Source of the DNA: Planctomycetaceae bacterium
GTDB lineage: Bacteria > Planctomycetota > Planctomycetia > Pirellulales > Pirellulaceae
Direction: 5' to 3'
DNA: 64,000 bases
Assembly (NCBI GenBank): GCA_020638975.1
Contig: JACKHN010000018.1
Span: 1 to 64,000 of the forward strand
Shown here piece after piece: positions 39,474 to 54,400 of the stretch. Numbering within the stretch: the first letter of the stretch is position 1; every line of letters begins with the position of its first letter. Below the pieces are notes generated by a model that had not been told where the DNA came from, did not search any database, and worked only from the letters and a program-made list of their open reading frames with translations. The position numbers and the translations under genes were made by a program.

Positions 39474-42400
39474 ATGTCCAATCGACGCCAGCGTTTGTCA
39501 AACCATCTTTTTCCGGGAGCAGGACGCAAGCGGCGAAAGGATCTCCATCGACAAGGGGGGCGCAAGCTGTTCCTCGAGGCTCTGGAAGCTCGGCAATTGC
39601 TTGCGGTTGGCCCGCAACTGATTGGCATCCAGCCGAACAACGATGCTCTCCTGCGTTTTGACGAAACGGATTTTCTGACTGTTTCGCCTCAAGAACTGGT
39701 TCTGAAGTTTGACGAGGCTCAGCGATTCAACTCGATGAGTCTGCGCGAATTACCTGGGCAAATTCAAATTACGCGTAGCAACCTCGACGGCGAATTTGAA
39801 GCCGCGAGCGCGGTCGAAAGTTTCAATACCGGCAACGCGGTTGCCGTGAAATTTTCGGCGTCCAGACTGGGGGAGGACCAGAATGGCATCTCGCTGACCT
39901 TCACGAAAAGCAATCAAGGGAGTGCAGGTGGTCCCAGTATTACCGTCACCGGCAAACAAATCTCCGTGCGTTTGAATACGAACTCGGGAAACGAAACGAC
40001 CGCGCGTGACTTGGTGAACGCGATCAACGGCAATGCTAATGCTGGGACATTAATATCGGCAGAGATCATTTCCGGAAATCCCGACGAGAAGCTGACCAAC
40101 ATTGCGACCAATGCGCCGCCGGTCGTCTTGTCGGGTGCCAACGATATCGCCATTCACCCTGGTTTCATTGGGCCCGGTGCTTCGCCGAATGAGAACGAGA
40201 TTATTTTCCGTTTCGCCGAGCCTTTGCCGGACGACTTGTATCGGATCGATATCTATGGCAGCCAGAAGACCGTTGCGAACGAAAATATACTTGTCGTGGA
40301 AGGAACTGCGAGCGCGTTTTCCGACGGACAATCGTTTACGATAACCGACGAGGCGGGCGCGGAGCGCATCTTTGAGTTTGATAATGGCACGGGCGCGGCT
40401 CTAGGGACGGGAGTGATCGCGATCAATTTTTCCAGCGGCATGGACCGCTCGGCGATCGCAGCAGAAATCGCCACCGCCGTTGCAGCTTCTGGCCTTGATG
40501 TCGATGCCGCACCGCGGGGGCGGCAGGTTCGCCTAGTTGGCGCGGCGCGCGTTGATGTCACCGGCATTTCAAATTCCAACGTAAATGGAGTGAGTCTGAC
40601 GCTGGAATCGACACCTGTCATCAGCCGGCATCCCGCGCTTGCACTGCGAAACAACGACACCGATTGCACTTTTGTCGAGAGCGGCCAAACGTTCGTTGGG
40701 TGTGCTCAAAACGACGTTAATGAGAACGGAGTCGATGACAGCTTCGATTTGAACCCGATCCACTTTGAGTTGGACCTAGGTGCAGAGATCATCGCCGTGG
40801 TGCCGCAACCGACGAGTCGCAGGGTCCAAACTGTAGCACTTGCTGGCAATCCAAACGGCGGGGTCTTCCGTTTGACGCTGGCCGGCGAAACAACGGGCGA
40901 CATCGCCTACAACGCTGATGCCGTCGCCGTTCGCCAAGCTCTCGAAGCATTGCCGAACGTAAATCCCGGCGACTTGATCGTCACTGGGGCATCACCCATT
41001 TGGCGGATTGAGTTGATGGCCGGTGCGCCCAGCACGGAAGTGACGCATATCAAGGGCGATGCCTCTCGTTTACAGCCGGCTGCCTCGGGGCAAGCGGTTC
41101 GAGTCACCGAGACGGGGTCGTTGTTGCAAGCACGCAGTCAGATCGTCGTCTACTTTACGGACGATGACCTGGCAGGCAGTTCCGTGAGGACGCCGGCAGG
41201 GTTCGATCCCGCGACTTCACCCGCAGTTACCCCGTCGGTCGTCGATCCTCGCTTCTATCAGTTGATCGCGACCAAAGGGACGGTTGAGAACGTTGATGAT
41301 GGGGCGCCGATTATTCCGCAATCCGTGTTCTACGATCCCGACACGGATTCCGCTGTCTTGACGTTCGGTATGCCATTAGACGAGTTGGCGAGTGGCGACG
41401 AAACTTTCCGGTTGCGGATCGGCACGATGGAGGAACGCCCCGCCCCGCCGTTTTCGGTAGACCTTCTTGCGGATGCTGGCTCAAGCTTCGCCACAGCGAC
41501 GCCGATTGGTGCAACGCTCTCCGTGAACGGAAAAGGCAATACGTTCAACGACGGCGAATCGTTCACGGTGACTGATGCGGGGGGAACGACGATTGCGTTT
41601 GAATTCGACGACGGCACCGGGCCCGCGCTGGCTGCGGGGATCGTAGCGGTCAACTTCAATAGCGGTATGGATCAAATGGCACTGGCCTCCGCCATCGCGG
41701 GTGCCATCAACGGTGCTTTTGTCCCTGGGACAGCTACGAGTTCGAATGATCGCGTCCAGCTTTCTGGAGCATTCGCCGTAAATACTTCGACCGTGCATCT
41801 CGCAACGGAGACGCTCGGGGGTGTGATTCTCTCGGCGAACATCGATCCGCAGCCGCTGTTGGTCGATTTCCCAGGTGCGAATGACGAACCCGGTCATCGG
41901 CAGTTGTCAGCCCCCGGCGATAAGCACATCGGAGACAATAGCGCTGACCGTCAGGATGGCATTCGGACGATCGAATATAATTTCCGCCAGGATTACGGGT
42001 TCGTTGCCGATGCGCAGGGCCAGCTGCAAGCGGTTTCGAATTTGATCACCGAGCGGCAGGAGGAACGGGCTCGTGAGATCTTTGAGATCTTGGGGAATGA
42101 GGCTGGAGTACAGTTTGTCGAAACGCCGGCGAGCGGATTAATCATCGCGACGGGGGACCTGCGTGCGGTCGCCGCAGCCCAGGGATTTACGAACCTGACG
42201 CTCGGAGGAAACACGCTTGGCCGATTGGGTAAAACGGATGTTCAACGCGGCGCGGGTGTCTCGCTCCAAGATATTGTGGTGCTCGATGCTGCGGATCTTT
42301 GGAATGACAATTTTGGTCGCAACAACGATTCCACCCGATTTTCCTGGTTTGAGTCCGCAATCTCATTGGTTGGCAGCTTCTTGGGGCTGGGAAGTGCGCT

Positions 42401-45400
42401 GGATCTTCCCCAACTTTCGATTACAGGTGGCGATCCAAGCTTGAACTTCGGCAATCCTTTGGAACCGATCTATCCGGGCGACCAGGATCTCGTTCATCTC
42501 CAACATTTATATCGACCCGACAGTACCGATATCGATCTGTACCAGTTTGCCGTGCCGACCGGCATGGATGGCGTCTTTACCGCAGAGACGCTCGCGGAAC
42601 GACTGCCTAATTCAAGCTTGTTGGACACCAATTTACAGTTGTACCGGGAGACGACGGTTGTCAAATTTGTGGCCGACGCCATCCTGATCCAAGATGGTGA
42701 TTATATCGAGATTACCGTCGCTGGCGACACGCAACGGTTCGAGTTTGATTCCGACACCGACCCGGGCGACGTCGGCGCAGGTAGCAAGCGAGTGGCATTT
42801 ACTTCGACGTCGACGCGAGCGACGTTGGCGCAAAATCTCAAGGAGCAGATTGATTCGGCGTTTAATGCTGCAAATATCGAGGCGGTTGTGAGCGGGGCAA
42901 CGATCACGCTTTCGAGCGTTGCGATGGTTACCGAAATCAGCGCGAATTTGGCGCCTCGTCTCGCCGTTGAAACCCAGCGTGAATTGATTGCCCAGAACGA
43001 CGACTACTTCAGTAACGACTCCTTTCTGGAAATGCCACTGGGGCCGGGGCGTTATTTCGTGGGAGTCACGGCCAGTGGGAACAACGACTATGACCCGGTG
43101 ATTGAAGACACAGGACTTGGAGGTACAACACAGGGATTCTATCAATTGCGGCTTCATTTTCGACCAGGCGTGGACACCGCGATTGTCGATATTGACAACC
43201 CGACTCGTCCTGCTACGCAGCTTGACGGTGACGGCGATGGCACACCTGGCGGTGTCTATGACTTTTGGTTCAAGACCGCAGCGCCGACCGGGTTGGAGGG
43301 CGTCGGCGAACCTCGCACGATTTACGTCGATAAATCGCATGTTCCTGAGCTGGGTAACCCTAGTAACCCCGTGGGAACATTGCAGAATCCATTCAACAAC
43401 ATTCGGAACGCCTTTGATCTCGATCCCCAACGCCCAAATAATGCCGCTGCGGCCAATGCGGGAGACATCGTGCGTATCGTGGGCAATCCTGGTGCCGATG
43501 GCGACATTGCGACCTTGACGGACAATCTGGCCTATCAAATTGGCTTCGACAGTTTAGGCCGTTCGCTGCCTGACGGGGCGACGATGGAAGTACCGCAGGG
43601 CGTGACCGTCATGGTCGACGCCGGTGCCGTGTTTCAGCTGCGCCGGGCGCGAATTGGCGTCGGCAGCCATCTGCCGGGAATCGATCGAAGTGAAGGTGCC
43701 TTGCAGGTTCTTGGAACTCCGGAAAACGAAGTGTATTTCACTTCCTATCATGATGAGGCCATTGGGCGAGACCTGTTTCCGTTTGCGACGAGCCCCAAGG
43801 CGGGGGACTGGGGTGGCATCGTATTTCGGGCCGATATCGACCGAGCCGCAGGAAACGTCGTCTTGGGCGAGGAAGGCATCTTTCTGAACTACGTCAACCA
43901 TGCCGATATTCGGTACGGAGGTGGTAGCGTCATCATCGGGTCGGTTCCGCAAGTGATTGCTCCGATCCATATCAACTCGATGCAGCCGACGCTAACTTTC
44001 AACACGATTACTGGGAGTGCAGATGCAGCGATCTCAGCGGACATTAATAGTTTTGAAGAGATTAACTTTCATGCTCCGCGATACCAGCGGATTTCGTTTA
44101 CGTCCGACTACAGTCGAGTGGGGCCGGAGATCCATGGCAACCAGTTGACACGTGAAACCGCCAGCGGCCAATTGGTGTCCAATACTCTGAACGGGCTGTT
44201 CGTTCGAACTGTCACCCCTGCCGGAAACACGGCTGATATCCTGACCGTCTCCGCGCGCTGGGATGATACGGAGATCGTTCACATTGTTGGCGAGAACATC
44301 GAAATACAAGGTACTCCGGCTGGGCCGCTGGAGGAATTGATCGGCCCGCCGATCGGCTTGATCATACGCAACGCGGGCGCTGGTGGCGACTTGGGCGCCG
44401 GGATCTACCACTATCGCATTTCGTACGTGGATCGGTACGGGCAGGAAGGGCCGCTATCGGACGGAACTCAGCCGATTAATGTTGGTGCCAATAGTTCGGT
44501 TGTGCTGGGACAGTTGCCAACGCTATCCAGTGGTGGAGATTTCGTTGCCAGGAGAATCTATCGCAGTCGCGGAGACAACCAAGGGCCCTACACACTGGTC
44601 GCGCAGTTGGACGGCGACACGACGACGTTCACCGATACGGGAAATGAACGCGGCGGAGTCATGCTCAGCCCTTCAGTGGCGGGAACATTGCTGAGTTCGA
44701 GTGCGGGTGGCAGTTTGCGGCAAGGTACGTACAACTACAAAGTCACCTTCGTCAACGTTTTCGGACAGGAGTTGGCGCCATCTAGCGCTACATCCGGCGT
44801 GACCATCTCGGGCAATCCCAACGTCAATGGTCTTCCGGGGGTCGGAACGATTCAATTGACGAACTTACCGGTTCCTGACGCCAGTTTTGGTTTGATTACG
44901 GAACGGCGGGTGTATCGCAGTTCCAATGCAGGCGCTGGCCCTTACGCGCTCGTTTCCGTTCTTGATGCGACAACGGCGACGACTTTGACGGACAATGGGC
45001 TGGCTGCGGGCACGAGATTGCTGGGCCAGTATCGGCCACGGCAGGACGCACGGCTGGCGATTGATCCGTTGGTTGTTGTCAAACTCGACGGGGCTCGTAT
45101 TGAAACGGGAGTCGGCGGTCAACTGATTGCGGAAGGCCAGGAAGGCTTAGGGATCGTTATGACGGCTCTGGAGGACGACCGCTATGGTGCTGGCGGCACG
45201 TTCGACACGAGCAACAACGGCGCGACGGGAGGAACCCCAGGAGACTGGTCAGGTATCTATGTCGGTCCCTTTGCCAGCGCTAGCCTCGACCATGTGCTCT
45301 TGGCTTATGGCGGCGGAGTTTCGCGCGTCGAAGGGACGTTCAACGGTTTCAATGTCTTGGACATCGAACAAGCCCGGGTGCGCGTCGCGAACAGTTTGTT

Positions 45401-48400
45401 CGAGTTCAATGCGAACGGCCTTGGCGGCCAAGGACAATCCACGGATGCCACCCGAGTCGGACGCGGTTTCAACGAAGCGGCGACGATCTTTGTACGGGGA
45501 GCCCAGCCCGTCATCTTGGATAATGTGATCCGCGATAACGCGGGGCCGGCGATCAGCATTAATGCCAACGCGCTTAATCATTTCCTCCTTCGCGATCCGG
45601 GCCGGACGACCGGAGCGATCGATCGCCTCGAGGGTTTCCGTGACAATCAAGGTCCGCTCATTCACGGCAACCGTCTCGCCAACGATCCGGCGATCAGCAG
45701 TACGGTTATCAATGGCATGGACATCCGCGGCCAGACGCTGACCACGGAGAGCGTCTGGGACGATACGGACATTGTGCATGTGCTGCGCGACGAGATCATT
45801 ATTCCCGATTTCCATACCTATGGTGGCTTGCGTTTGCAGAGCAGCCCGACGCAAAGCCTGGTCGTGAAACTTGACGGTTCGACAACAGCCGGCTTCACGG
45901 CGATGGGCAGGCCCTTAGAGATTGATGACCGAATTGGTGGCATCCTGCAAATCGTGGGGCAACCCGGATCGCCAGTTGTGTTGACTTCACTGGCGGATGA
46001 TACGGCAGGGGCGGGGATTCGCCCCGATGGTGACCCACAGACGGACACCAACGGGAATGGGAACGCATCGGTGCCGCAGCCTGGTGACTGGCGCAGCATT
46101 CGGCTGGATCAGTACGCTCACGATCGGAATGTGGAAGTTGTTATCGAAGGAGAGTCGCGCGACGTTGATTCGCCAGGTACGAACAGCACGCCGGACGACG
46201 CACAGCTGTTGGGAACGATCGGTGCGGACGAAAAGGGAAGCGACGAGAATTTGCGGTTGGGTTTCAACATTAACGGGTTCCTCAACGATCCGCGCGACAT
46301 CGACGTCTTCAGTTTCAACGGGACGGCCGGGACGGAGATCTGGGTCGATCTTGATCGGACGACGTTCGCCTTCGATCCCATCGTGGAATTGATCGACGGA
46401 AACGGAGTCGTGCGGGCGCGTAGCGTGAATTCAACAACCGAATCCGGGGGAACGTCGACCGTATTCGCCGGACCCGGCGTAGAAGCCTTTACTATGCAGA
46501 AGACGCCTCCCTACGCAGGGCAGGACTTCTGGACGATCAATCCTCGCGACGCAGGAATGCGCGTGGTTTTGCCAGGTGCTGTCGGGGTCAGCGGCACCTA
46601 TCACCTTCGGGTCAGAAGCAATCCGCAGCCCATCAATTCGATCGACAACCTCCAGGGCGGTTTGACCGCTGGCGCCTACCAGATGCAGCTTCGTCTGCGA
46701 GAGTTGGATGAAGTGGCAGGCTCGACAGTTCGGTTTGCAGACATTCGCTATGCGATGACTGGCGTGGAAGTTATTGGCCAGCCAGTCCACTCTCCACTCA
46801 CCGGGGAAGCCGCCGAGGATTCGAGCGACAACGATACGCGAGCCACGGCGCAGAATGTGGGCAACGTCGTTACTAGTGATCGCGGTGCGATAAGTATTGC
46901 GGGGCGTTTGAATACTGCCGGCGACGTTGATCTCTATCAGTTCCAAGTGAATTATCAACAAGTCTCCGTCTCGCCGCGCACGTTTGAGACGATATTCGAT
47001 ATCGATTATGCCGATGGCGTTAGTCGGGCGAACACGAACTTGTATATCTTCGATGCGGGTGGCAATCTCGTACTCTCCGCGACCGACTCGAATGTGGGCG
47101 ACGATCGACCATCGCCGCTAGGCGGCTCCAATGTTTCCGACTTATCACGTGGTTCGGTAGGGAGCCAAGATCCGTACATCGGAACGGTCGAGTTGTCCGA
47201 AGGTGTTTACTATGCCGCCGTGACGAGCAATGCGCGGGTGCCCGCTGATATTGGGCAGTTCTTGTTACAGAATCCGGCCAACCCCTTAGCACGTTTGGAG
47301 CCCGTTCATTCCCTCGATCGTATTGCGGAGGATCATATCGATTCGACAGGCGGCAGCACGGCTCAGCCACGCGGCGAGTTGACCGATCTTATCGATGCGA
47401 ACAGCGCGGTGCCATTTTTCTTGGGAGACGTGACGTTATTCGTCAGCCAACAATTCGGTTCGATCCGTGGTGCCACCGGCGTACCCGACACACGGCTTCT
47501 GACAGTCGACCCATTTACTGGTGCAGTAGAAACCGTTGTCAACGATGCCGCTAGCGGCAATGTTGCTTCGTTCGATGATGACATTGGCGACATTGCGCTG
47601 CGTGCAGACGGGAGACTGTTCGCGTTGACGGTCGCAGACAGTCACTTCCACACGGCTCCTCCACTGATTCCGTCAGACGCGCACTCCGGCAACTTCCTCA
47701 ACATCGACACGGGCAATGGCGTTTCGACCTTCATTGGGGACGATGGGCTGGAGACTTACCAAGAAGATCCGGCGAATCCTGGTCGTGCCATCTTGTCTCA
47801 TCCACGGACCCCGACAATCAGCGATGGTTATGGTGTCCAGTTCGAGGCAATGACTTTTGGAACGATTCAAGGGAACATCGCAGGCGATCGACTGATCGCC
47901 GTCGGACGTCGTGGCGACGCGTTTTCCCTGCAAGGTCGTGTTATTAACCCTGAGGTGGGTATCAAGGAGAACCTGCTTTACGAACTCGATCCAGCCACCG
48001 GCCTCATTCGGCACGACGACGGAACCCCGACTCTTGTTAATGATCCTGCTCGCGGTCCACGAGACGACTCCCTTACCAATGCTGGTTTGGTGGGAGAAAT
48101 CTTGACCTCTCCGCGGATTACCGCGGTAGATGCGACGTCGCCAACCCCGAATCAACCTGGGTTCTCCAGCAACTTCAACATTCAAGATGGGGCCTTTAGC
48201 AGTTTCACGGTTCAGGACCGGATTGGGAATTTGCATGGGTTCGAATTTGATGCGGGTTTCGAGATCCGCCAGAATGTGAACCAGCGTTTGGATGGGAGCA
48301 TCAATGAAAGTCAGACGGTCAAGGATGGTTATTTCTTTATCCTAGATCCTGACAGCGGCGTACGAGGCGACGAAGTTATTTTCCAGATTGACACCGGAGC

Positions 48401-51400
48401 GGTGCTGGATGTTTTGGTCGGTGGCAACTCGATACCTGACGGCGAAACGATCACGGTTCAGATTCCGGGTCGAGGCGGCGTGACTTTTGAATTCGACCGG
48501 GTCGATCTCGCGAACAATCCGGCTCCCACGTTTAACGCAATTCCAGTTACCGGTCAAACGTCGGCGTTAGGCGTGGCCACAGGTATCGCCAATGCAATGC
48601 TTGCGGCTGGAATTACCGCCCAAGCCACGGACACACGGGTTACCGTCGAGGGCGAATCCGCAATCGGAATCTCGCCTAATCTGCGGGATCTCGGCTATCT
48701 TCGTGTGGAAGGCGAGCGGAGCGGACCAGGGCGTGATGCGCCGATTCTGCAATCTGTCGACGGGGAAGCTCTGCGACTGGCAGGCGATGGTAGTACCTTT
48801 CAGCTGAACACATCGAGCACTGGCGGAAATGCGGTGACGTTCGAGTTCGACAGCGGATTCTATTTCGAGGTTCCGGTTGGAGGGGGCGCGGATGTCTCGG
48901 ATGGAGCCACCTTCCGCGTGCTGAATTTGACGGGATCGGGGCAACGAGACGTTACCTTTGAATTTGACCCCGGTGCCGTACTACAAGTTCCGGCAAATGG
49001 CGGACAGGGCGTCTTGGATGGGATGACGTTTACGATCAACAACGCGACCAACTCAGTCACGTTTGAGTTTGAAGATACGCGGAACGGACCTGCGGGTACG
49101 GCCTCGGATGAAACGATTGCTTTCGATCCACAGACTGCTACTCAAGATAGTCTGACGGACAGCATCATCGCGGCCATCGTCCGGCAGCAAGGGACACTGG
49201 CCTTGACTCCTGTCAATTTGGGTCTAGGCAGAATCGGTCTAGGACGGGGCACGGGGCTGAGTATTAACATCCCCGCATCAACCACCTTGCAGAGCCGAGG
49301 CGCTCCGGGGGTCGTCGCAGGAAATACCCCGATCTTCACAAATTATACGGACAGCCAGGACACGGTCGCCACGAGAGTCGCCGCCGCCATGAATTCGGCA
49401 TCGCTCAATCTGGGCCAGCTCGTGACAAACCTAGGTGATGGCATTGTTCATGTGGGCGGTCAGTCGCAGTTACTACAAGGGATCTCGCAACACGCCATTC
49501 CGACGAACAACAGCGAGCTGCTATTGCGCGGTCTGCCGGGCAGTAATGTGAACACTGGCTACGTCCTGCAGGTTCCGCAGGCCGGCGCGACGGATCTGAT
49601 GGAGTTTCCCGGGCCGCAAACATTTCGCATCCAGAACCGGGCCAATAACGCGGACGTAACCTTCGAGGTCGACACCGGGTTCGGGTTCGACGTGCCGCTG
49701 TCCGCCGGTCGTAATTTTACGGAACGCCCGCAGCCAAGTACGTTTGTGATCAGCAACAATGGCGTTCCTGTCACCTTCGAATTTGACGCTGGATATTCTC
49801 TGGTCATTCCCAATAGCTGGCAGACGACGTTTCAGGACGGACAGACGTTTACGATCTCGCTTGGGGTGCAGTCCGTCGTATTCGAATTGGAAGCACCGGG
49901 CGGTGGAGGTGTTGGGCAAACCGCGGGGGTGAACAATATTCCCGTCACCTTCGACACCAATACGGACTCGATCAACACGCTGGCGCTTAAGGTGGCCACT
50001 GCGATCAACAGTCAGGCGGGGACGTTGGCATTGACCGCGACCAGTTTCAATGACAATACCGGCGAAGTCTATCTTGGCGGGACGACGGCAAACCACACGA
50101 TCCCGAGCAGCGGGCCATTACAGTTGTTCGGTGCCCCAGGCGTTGCTTCCGGGAATATTCGGATCGGTGTGGACGCAAACACGACGAGCCGCGACGTGAT
50201 CGTCAATGCGGTGGTGGCTGCGATCAATTCGCAGTCAGCAACTTTGCAGCTTGCTACCGCGAATGTCGGCAATGGTCGCGGCTTTATTGGCGGCACGGTG
50301 AACCATACCTTCACCGACGCCAGCCCTCTGACAACGTTTGGCAATCCAGGCGTGGCTGCGGGAAATGTGCGGATCGCACTGAATCCTGCGACGGACACCC
50401 GGCAATCCGTTGCCAACATTATCAGCCAAGCCATTCTAAATCAGAACCAGAGTCCCAGCGATTTGCAATTGACTCCGACCGTACAAGCAAATGGTCGCAT
50501 CGTTGTCGGTGGCGCGATCGCTCACGTCGTTTCGAATGCGAGCAACTTAATTCTGGCCGGCAGCCCAGGGCAATCCACGAACCAACTCATTCCCTTCGCG
50601 CCAGGGCCAACGTTTACGTCCGTCGACACGGCAAACGCCATGAGCACTGCGATTGCCACGGCGAGTGCGCTACCACAGTCGCGACAGTTTGCCAGTGGGA
50701 ACCTCATCAGTGACGGACAGACTTTTCAAATCCAAGATGGGGATTTGACGTTGACGTTCGAGTTGGACGACACAACGCTACCTCCGATTTCCGGATCGCA
50801 GCCGAATATTGTGACTCCCGGGAACATCAGGGTGCCCTTCTGTAGCGGCAACGTACCAGCTGGGCAAACGCCTTCGTGTGTCACGAGTTCGGCGAGCCAA
50901 GTAGCACAAATCGTCGCGACGGTGATCGATGCAAATGTTCGACCGCTCGTAACGGTCGAGGCTCGAAGTGATCGGGTGTTTGTCCGAGAGACCGGGCTCG
51001 ATGCGTCGACCGTCGAGATCGTACGAGATTTGCTTGTTGTCAACGGACAGGGAATCGTCTTCACTCCCGGCACGTCTCCAATTGTCAAGCTGCGCAACCC
51101 TGGTGACACGGATCTGATTCAGGCGTTCACCGAAGAGAACCGAATCAACGATGGAGTCGCTCAAGACATTGCTCAGGCCGTTAGTAGTACTGGCGGTTTC
51201 AATTTCGGTGCGAGTGGCGACGGGACTCGTATCAATTTCCCTGACATTCCGCCGCAGGGATCGAGTTTGACGGTCCAGGGGATTGATATCGCTGGCGTAC
51301 CTGTTTGGACGCTGGAGCCAAATAGCCTTCCTGGCGTGAGCAACGCAGAGATTACAGCGATTCCGTTCTTCGCGCGGGATAACGCGTTCGCCATCGCCAA

Positions 51401-54400
51401 TCGGATTTCCGATGCGATCAATAACACACTGAGTCCCGAAATCAACGCGCGCGCAGAAGGAGCGTTCGTGCGATTGGATTCGGGGGAGATCACGCAGATC
51501 AGCGCTCCGATGGTGGCGGCCGGAAAAGGGCCAGGCGGTTTGGTCACTGGACTTGCTGTCGTTCCCAACGCCGTTGGCGGGACGACTGGTCGAGCCTATG
51601 CCGTTACTGATACTGGTGGGCTCTACGCACTCGACATCGACATTGACGAGCCGACTCTTTCTGTCAGGACCACGTACGTTGAATCGTCGGTCGGCGACTT
51701 GTTGGGAATTCAGTTCGCCGGGCTTGTGAAAGGCCCCAGCAACGTCGAAGGCGGTCGGTATTCGCAGTTGTTGTTTGGAGTTGACGTGAACGGCGAACTG
51801 TACGCGTTCAACAGAGCGGGACAGCTTCAGCCTGTGTTTGCGGATGGGCAGACGAGTGTCTCGACGGGGTTGACAAACGTCAATGGGCTTGCGTTTAGCG
51901 ATCTCGATTCGAACCTCTGGCACCAAACCAATATCCGCTCGACCGATCCGGGACACGGCATCAATGCGGCATTCGATGGAAGTCGTCCGGCGCAAGCAGG
52001 CGGTGCAAGTCTGTACTTTGGGTCCGAGGTGTCTCGAGACTACGACTTCGCCGGCGGTGCACAAGGGACGGTCGTCAGTAACGGCTTCAGCTTGAAGGGT
52101 TACTCCGCCGCGGATCAGCCTGTTTTGTACTTCACTTACTTCTCGGACCTTGAACTCGATGGGACGTTGCAGGACTCGTTCCGCGTGTATATCAGTTCCG
52201 ATGATGGCGACTGGCGGCCGTTGGCGTCGAATACGCCATTTGCACAAACAATTCACGATAACTCGAACAGTTGGCGGCAAGCCCGAATTCCACTTGGGGA
52301 TTTCGCCGGTCAAGAAAATCTTCGTTTGCGGTTCGAATTCAGTACCGCCGGCGACTCGAATGTCGGACATGACCCGACGACCGGCGACGAATTGCGGGCG
52401 GTGCCTGGCGCGATGTTGCGAGACGGCGACGTGGTTGTTATCGATGGGCAAGGATATGAGTTTGACCTTGGCGTGACACTCGTGGCCCCCTCAGGCGCCA
52501 GCCTGACGTCAGGAAATACCTTCGATATCGCGGGGAACGTTTACACGTTCGTCAGTGGATCGCCCGCCGACGCTTTTGAAGTACCGTTCTCGCCGAGCGA
52601 TACGGCGGTCGCAATCGCACAACGGATTCAAACTGCAATCAACGCGACGATCGCTCCAGGTGTTGCACCGATTCGGAGCGAGAACCGAGTAAATCTGGTC
52701 GACAATCGAATTCCGCGCCCAGGACCGTTAGTTGTCACCGCTCCTGCGTTGCCATCGACTTTTGTTGAAGGCGTACCCGGCGTGCAGGACCCGAACAACC
52801 TGTTGGTGCAAGTCAATTCGGGAATGACGCGTACCGAAGTAGCGACGCAACTCAAGAATGTTCTTGAGAATGCATTTGCGGAGCAAGTACTCTTAGCTCT
52901 AGATGGTTCGCAGTTTATCGATGGCGACACGTTCACCTTGGATGACCTGTCAACTGTTGCATCGTTCGAACTGGACAGCGGTTTCACTTTATCTGTGCCG
53001 CCGGGTGGTGCTCGCTTGTCGGAGGCAGGGATCGCGGATGGGGATACATTCACGATTTCAGACGGCGGATTCAACGACGTGACGTTTGAGTTCGACAAGG
53101 ATGGCTCGTTCAATCCCGCAAACGAGCGCATCCCAGTCACCGATGGCAGCAGTCGCTTAACGGTGGCATTGCAAATCGAGTCGACCATCAACGCCCTACC
53201 AGCGGCCCAACGAGCAGCTTTAGGATTGGCTCCGAGGCTAGTGGCTAACGGTTTACAAATTGTTGGTGCCCCCGGAACGACTCTGCAAATTGAGCCGAAG
53301 TCGTTTGTACCGAAGCGCGTGTTCGCGAGCGAGCAATCGGGCGACAACGGTTCCTTGCCCGACGCGATCTTGACAAAGATTGATGGTCTTGGTGCCGTGA
53401 CGGTTGACGCGTTTATTGGCGATGGCCCATTCGCGGCGTCTAGCGGCGACTATGACTGGTACAAGGTCGACCACATCGCTGCGGGCCAAATCATCACGGC
53501 CCGTATCGACGCCGTTACGCGAACCAGCGGATCGACGCTTGATGCCGTAATCGGGATTTATGATGAAGCTGGCACCTTGTTGGCAGTGAATGATGACGAT
53601 AGTGTCACAACGGACAGCTTCCTGGCGTTTACGACTAAGAATCCGGGAGACTACTTTGTTGTCGTGCATGGCACCAAAGCGGGTGCCAGCGCCACTGGAG
53701 CCGACTTCCAACTGAATCCCTCCGATTCGGCTTCGGGCCAAGGCGTGGGAACAACAGGAGCGTACACGCTGACGATCGCCGTGGACAACGGATTGATCGG
53801 GCCAACGCCGATTCCGCAGATCGAAGTCACCAATTCCTTGGGAGACGATGGTGCCCTGAATCGTGCGACTCCGACTGACCTTTCCGTTCCGGGGGACGTT
53901 GTTGGTCGAGGAATCATCAGGGCGCCAGCGGCACGCGGTAGCGTCCGAGCTGCTGCGGTGATCGGAGATGGGCCGTTCGGAGCGACCACCGGTGACTACG
54001 ATTGGTACGCAGTGCGCGGTGTCGCGGGTGGACAATTTATCACGGTGGACGTTGACGCGGTTAGTTTACCCGCCGGTTCAACGCTTGACTCGTCCGTCGC
54101 GATATACAATTCGGCCGGAAATCGGCTGGTCACGAACAACGATGACGGTGTAACCACCGATAGCTTCGTCGGTTTTCGCGCTCCCTTGACGGGTGATTAC
54201 TATGTGGTCGTACACGGGAATGGTAATGCGTTCCAAATTGATCCCTTGGACTCCAGTACCGGCCAAGGTGTGGGGACGGTCGGAAACTACGAAGTCACGA
54301 TCACAGTCGGCGCTGCTGCGCTCGGTGCCGTTGCGCCGACAACGGTTGGTGCTCGCGAAAGTGACGACACCAGTACCACGGCGACCGGAACTGGGTTAGT

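Noticed and set aside
50778..52451. 557-codon open frame on the minus strand
   Set aside because: It lies fully inside gene 3, where the + strand shows well conserved domains. Its translation has no recognisable motif, and its length follows from the codon usage of the + strand.
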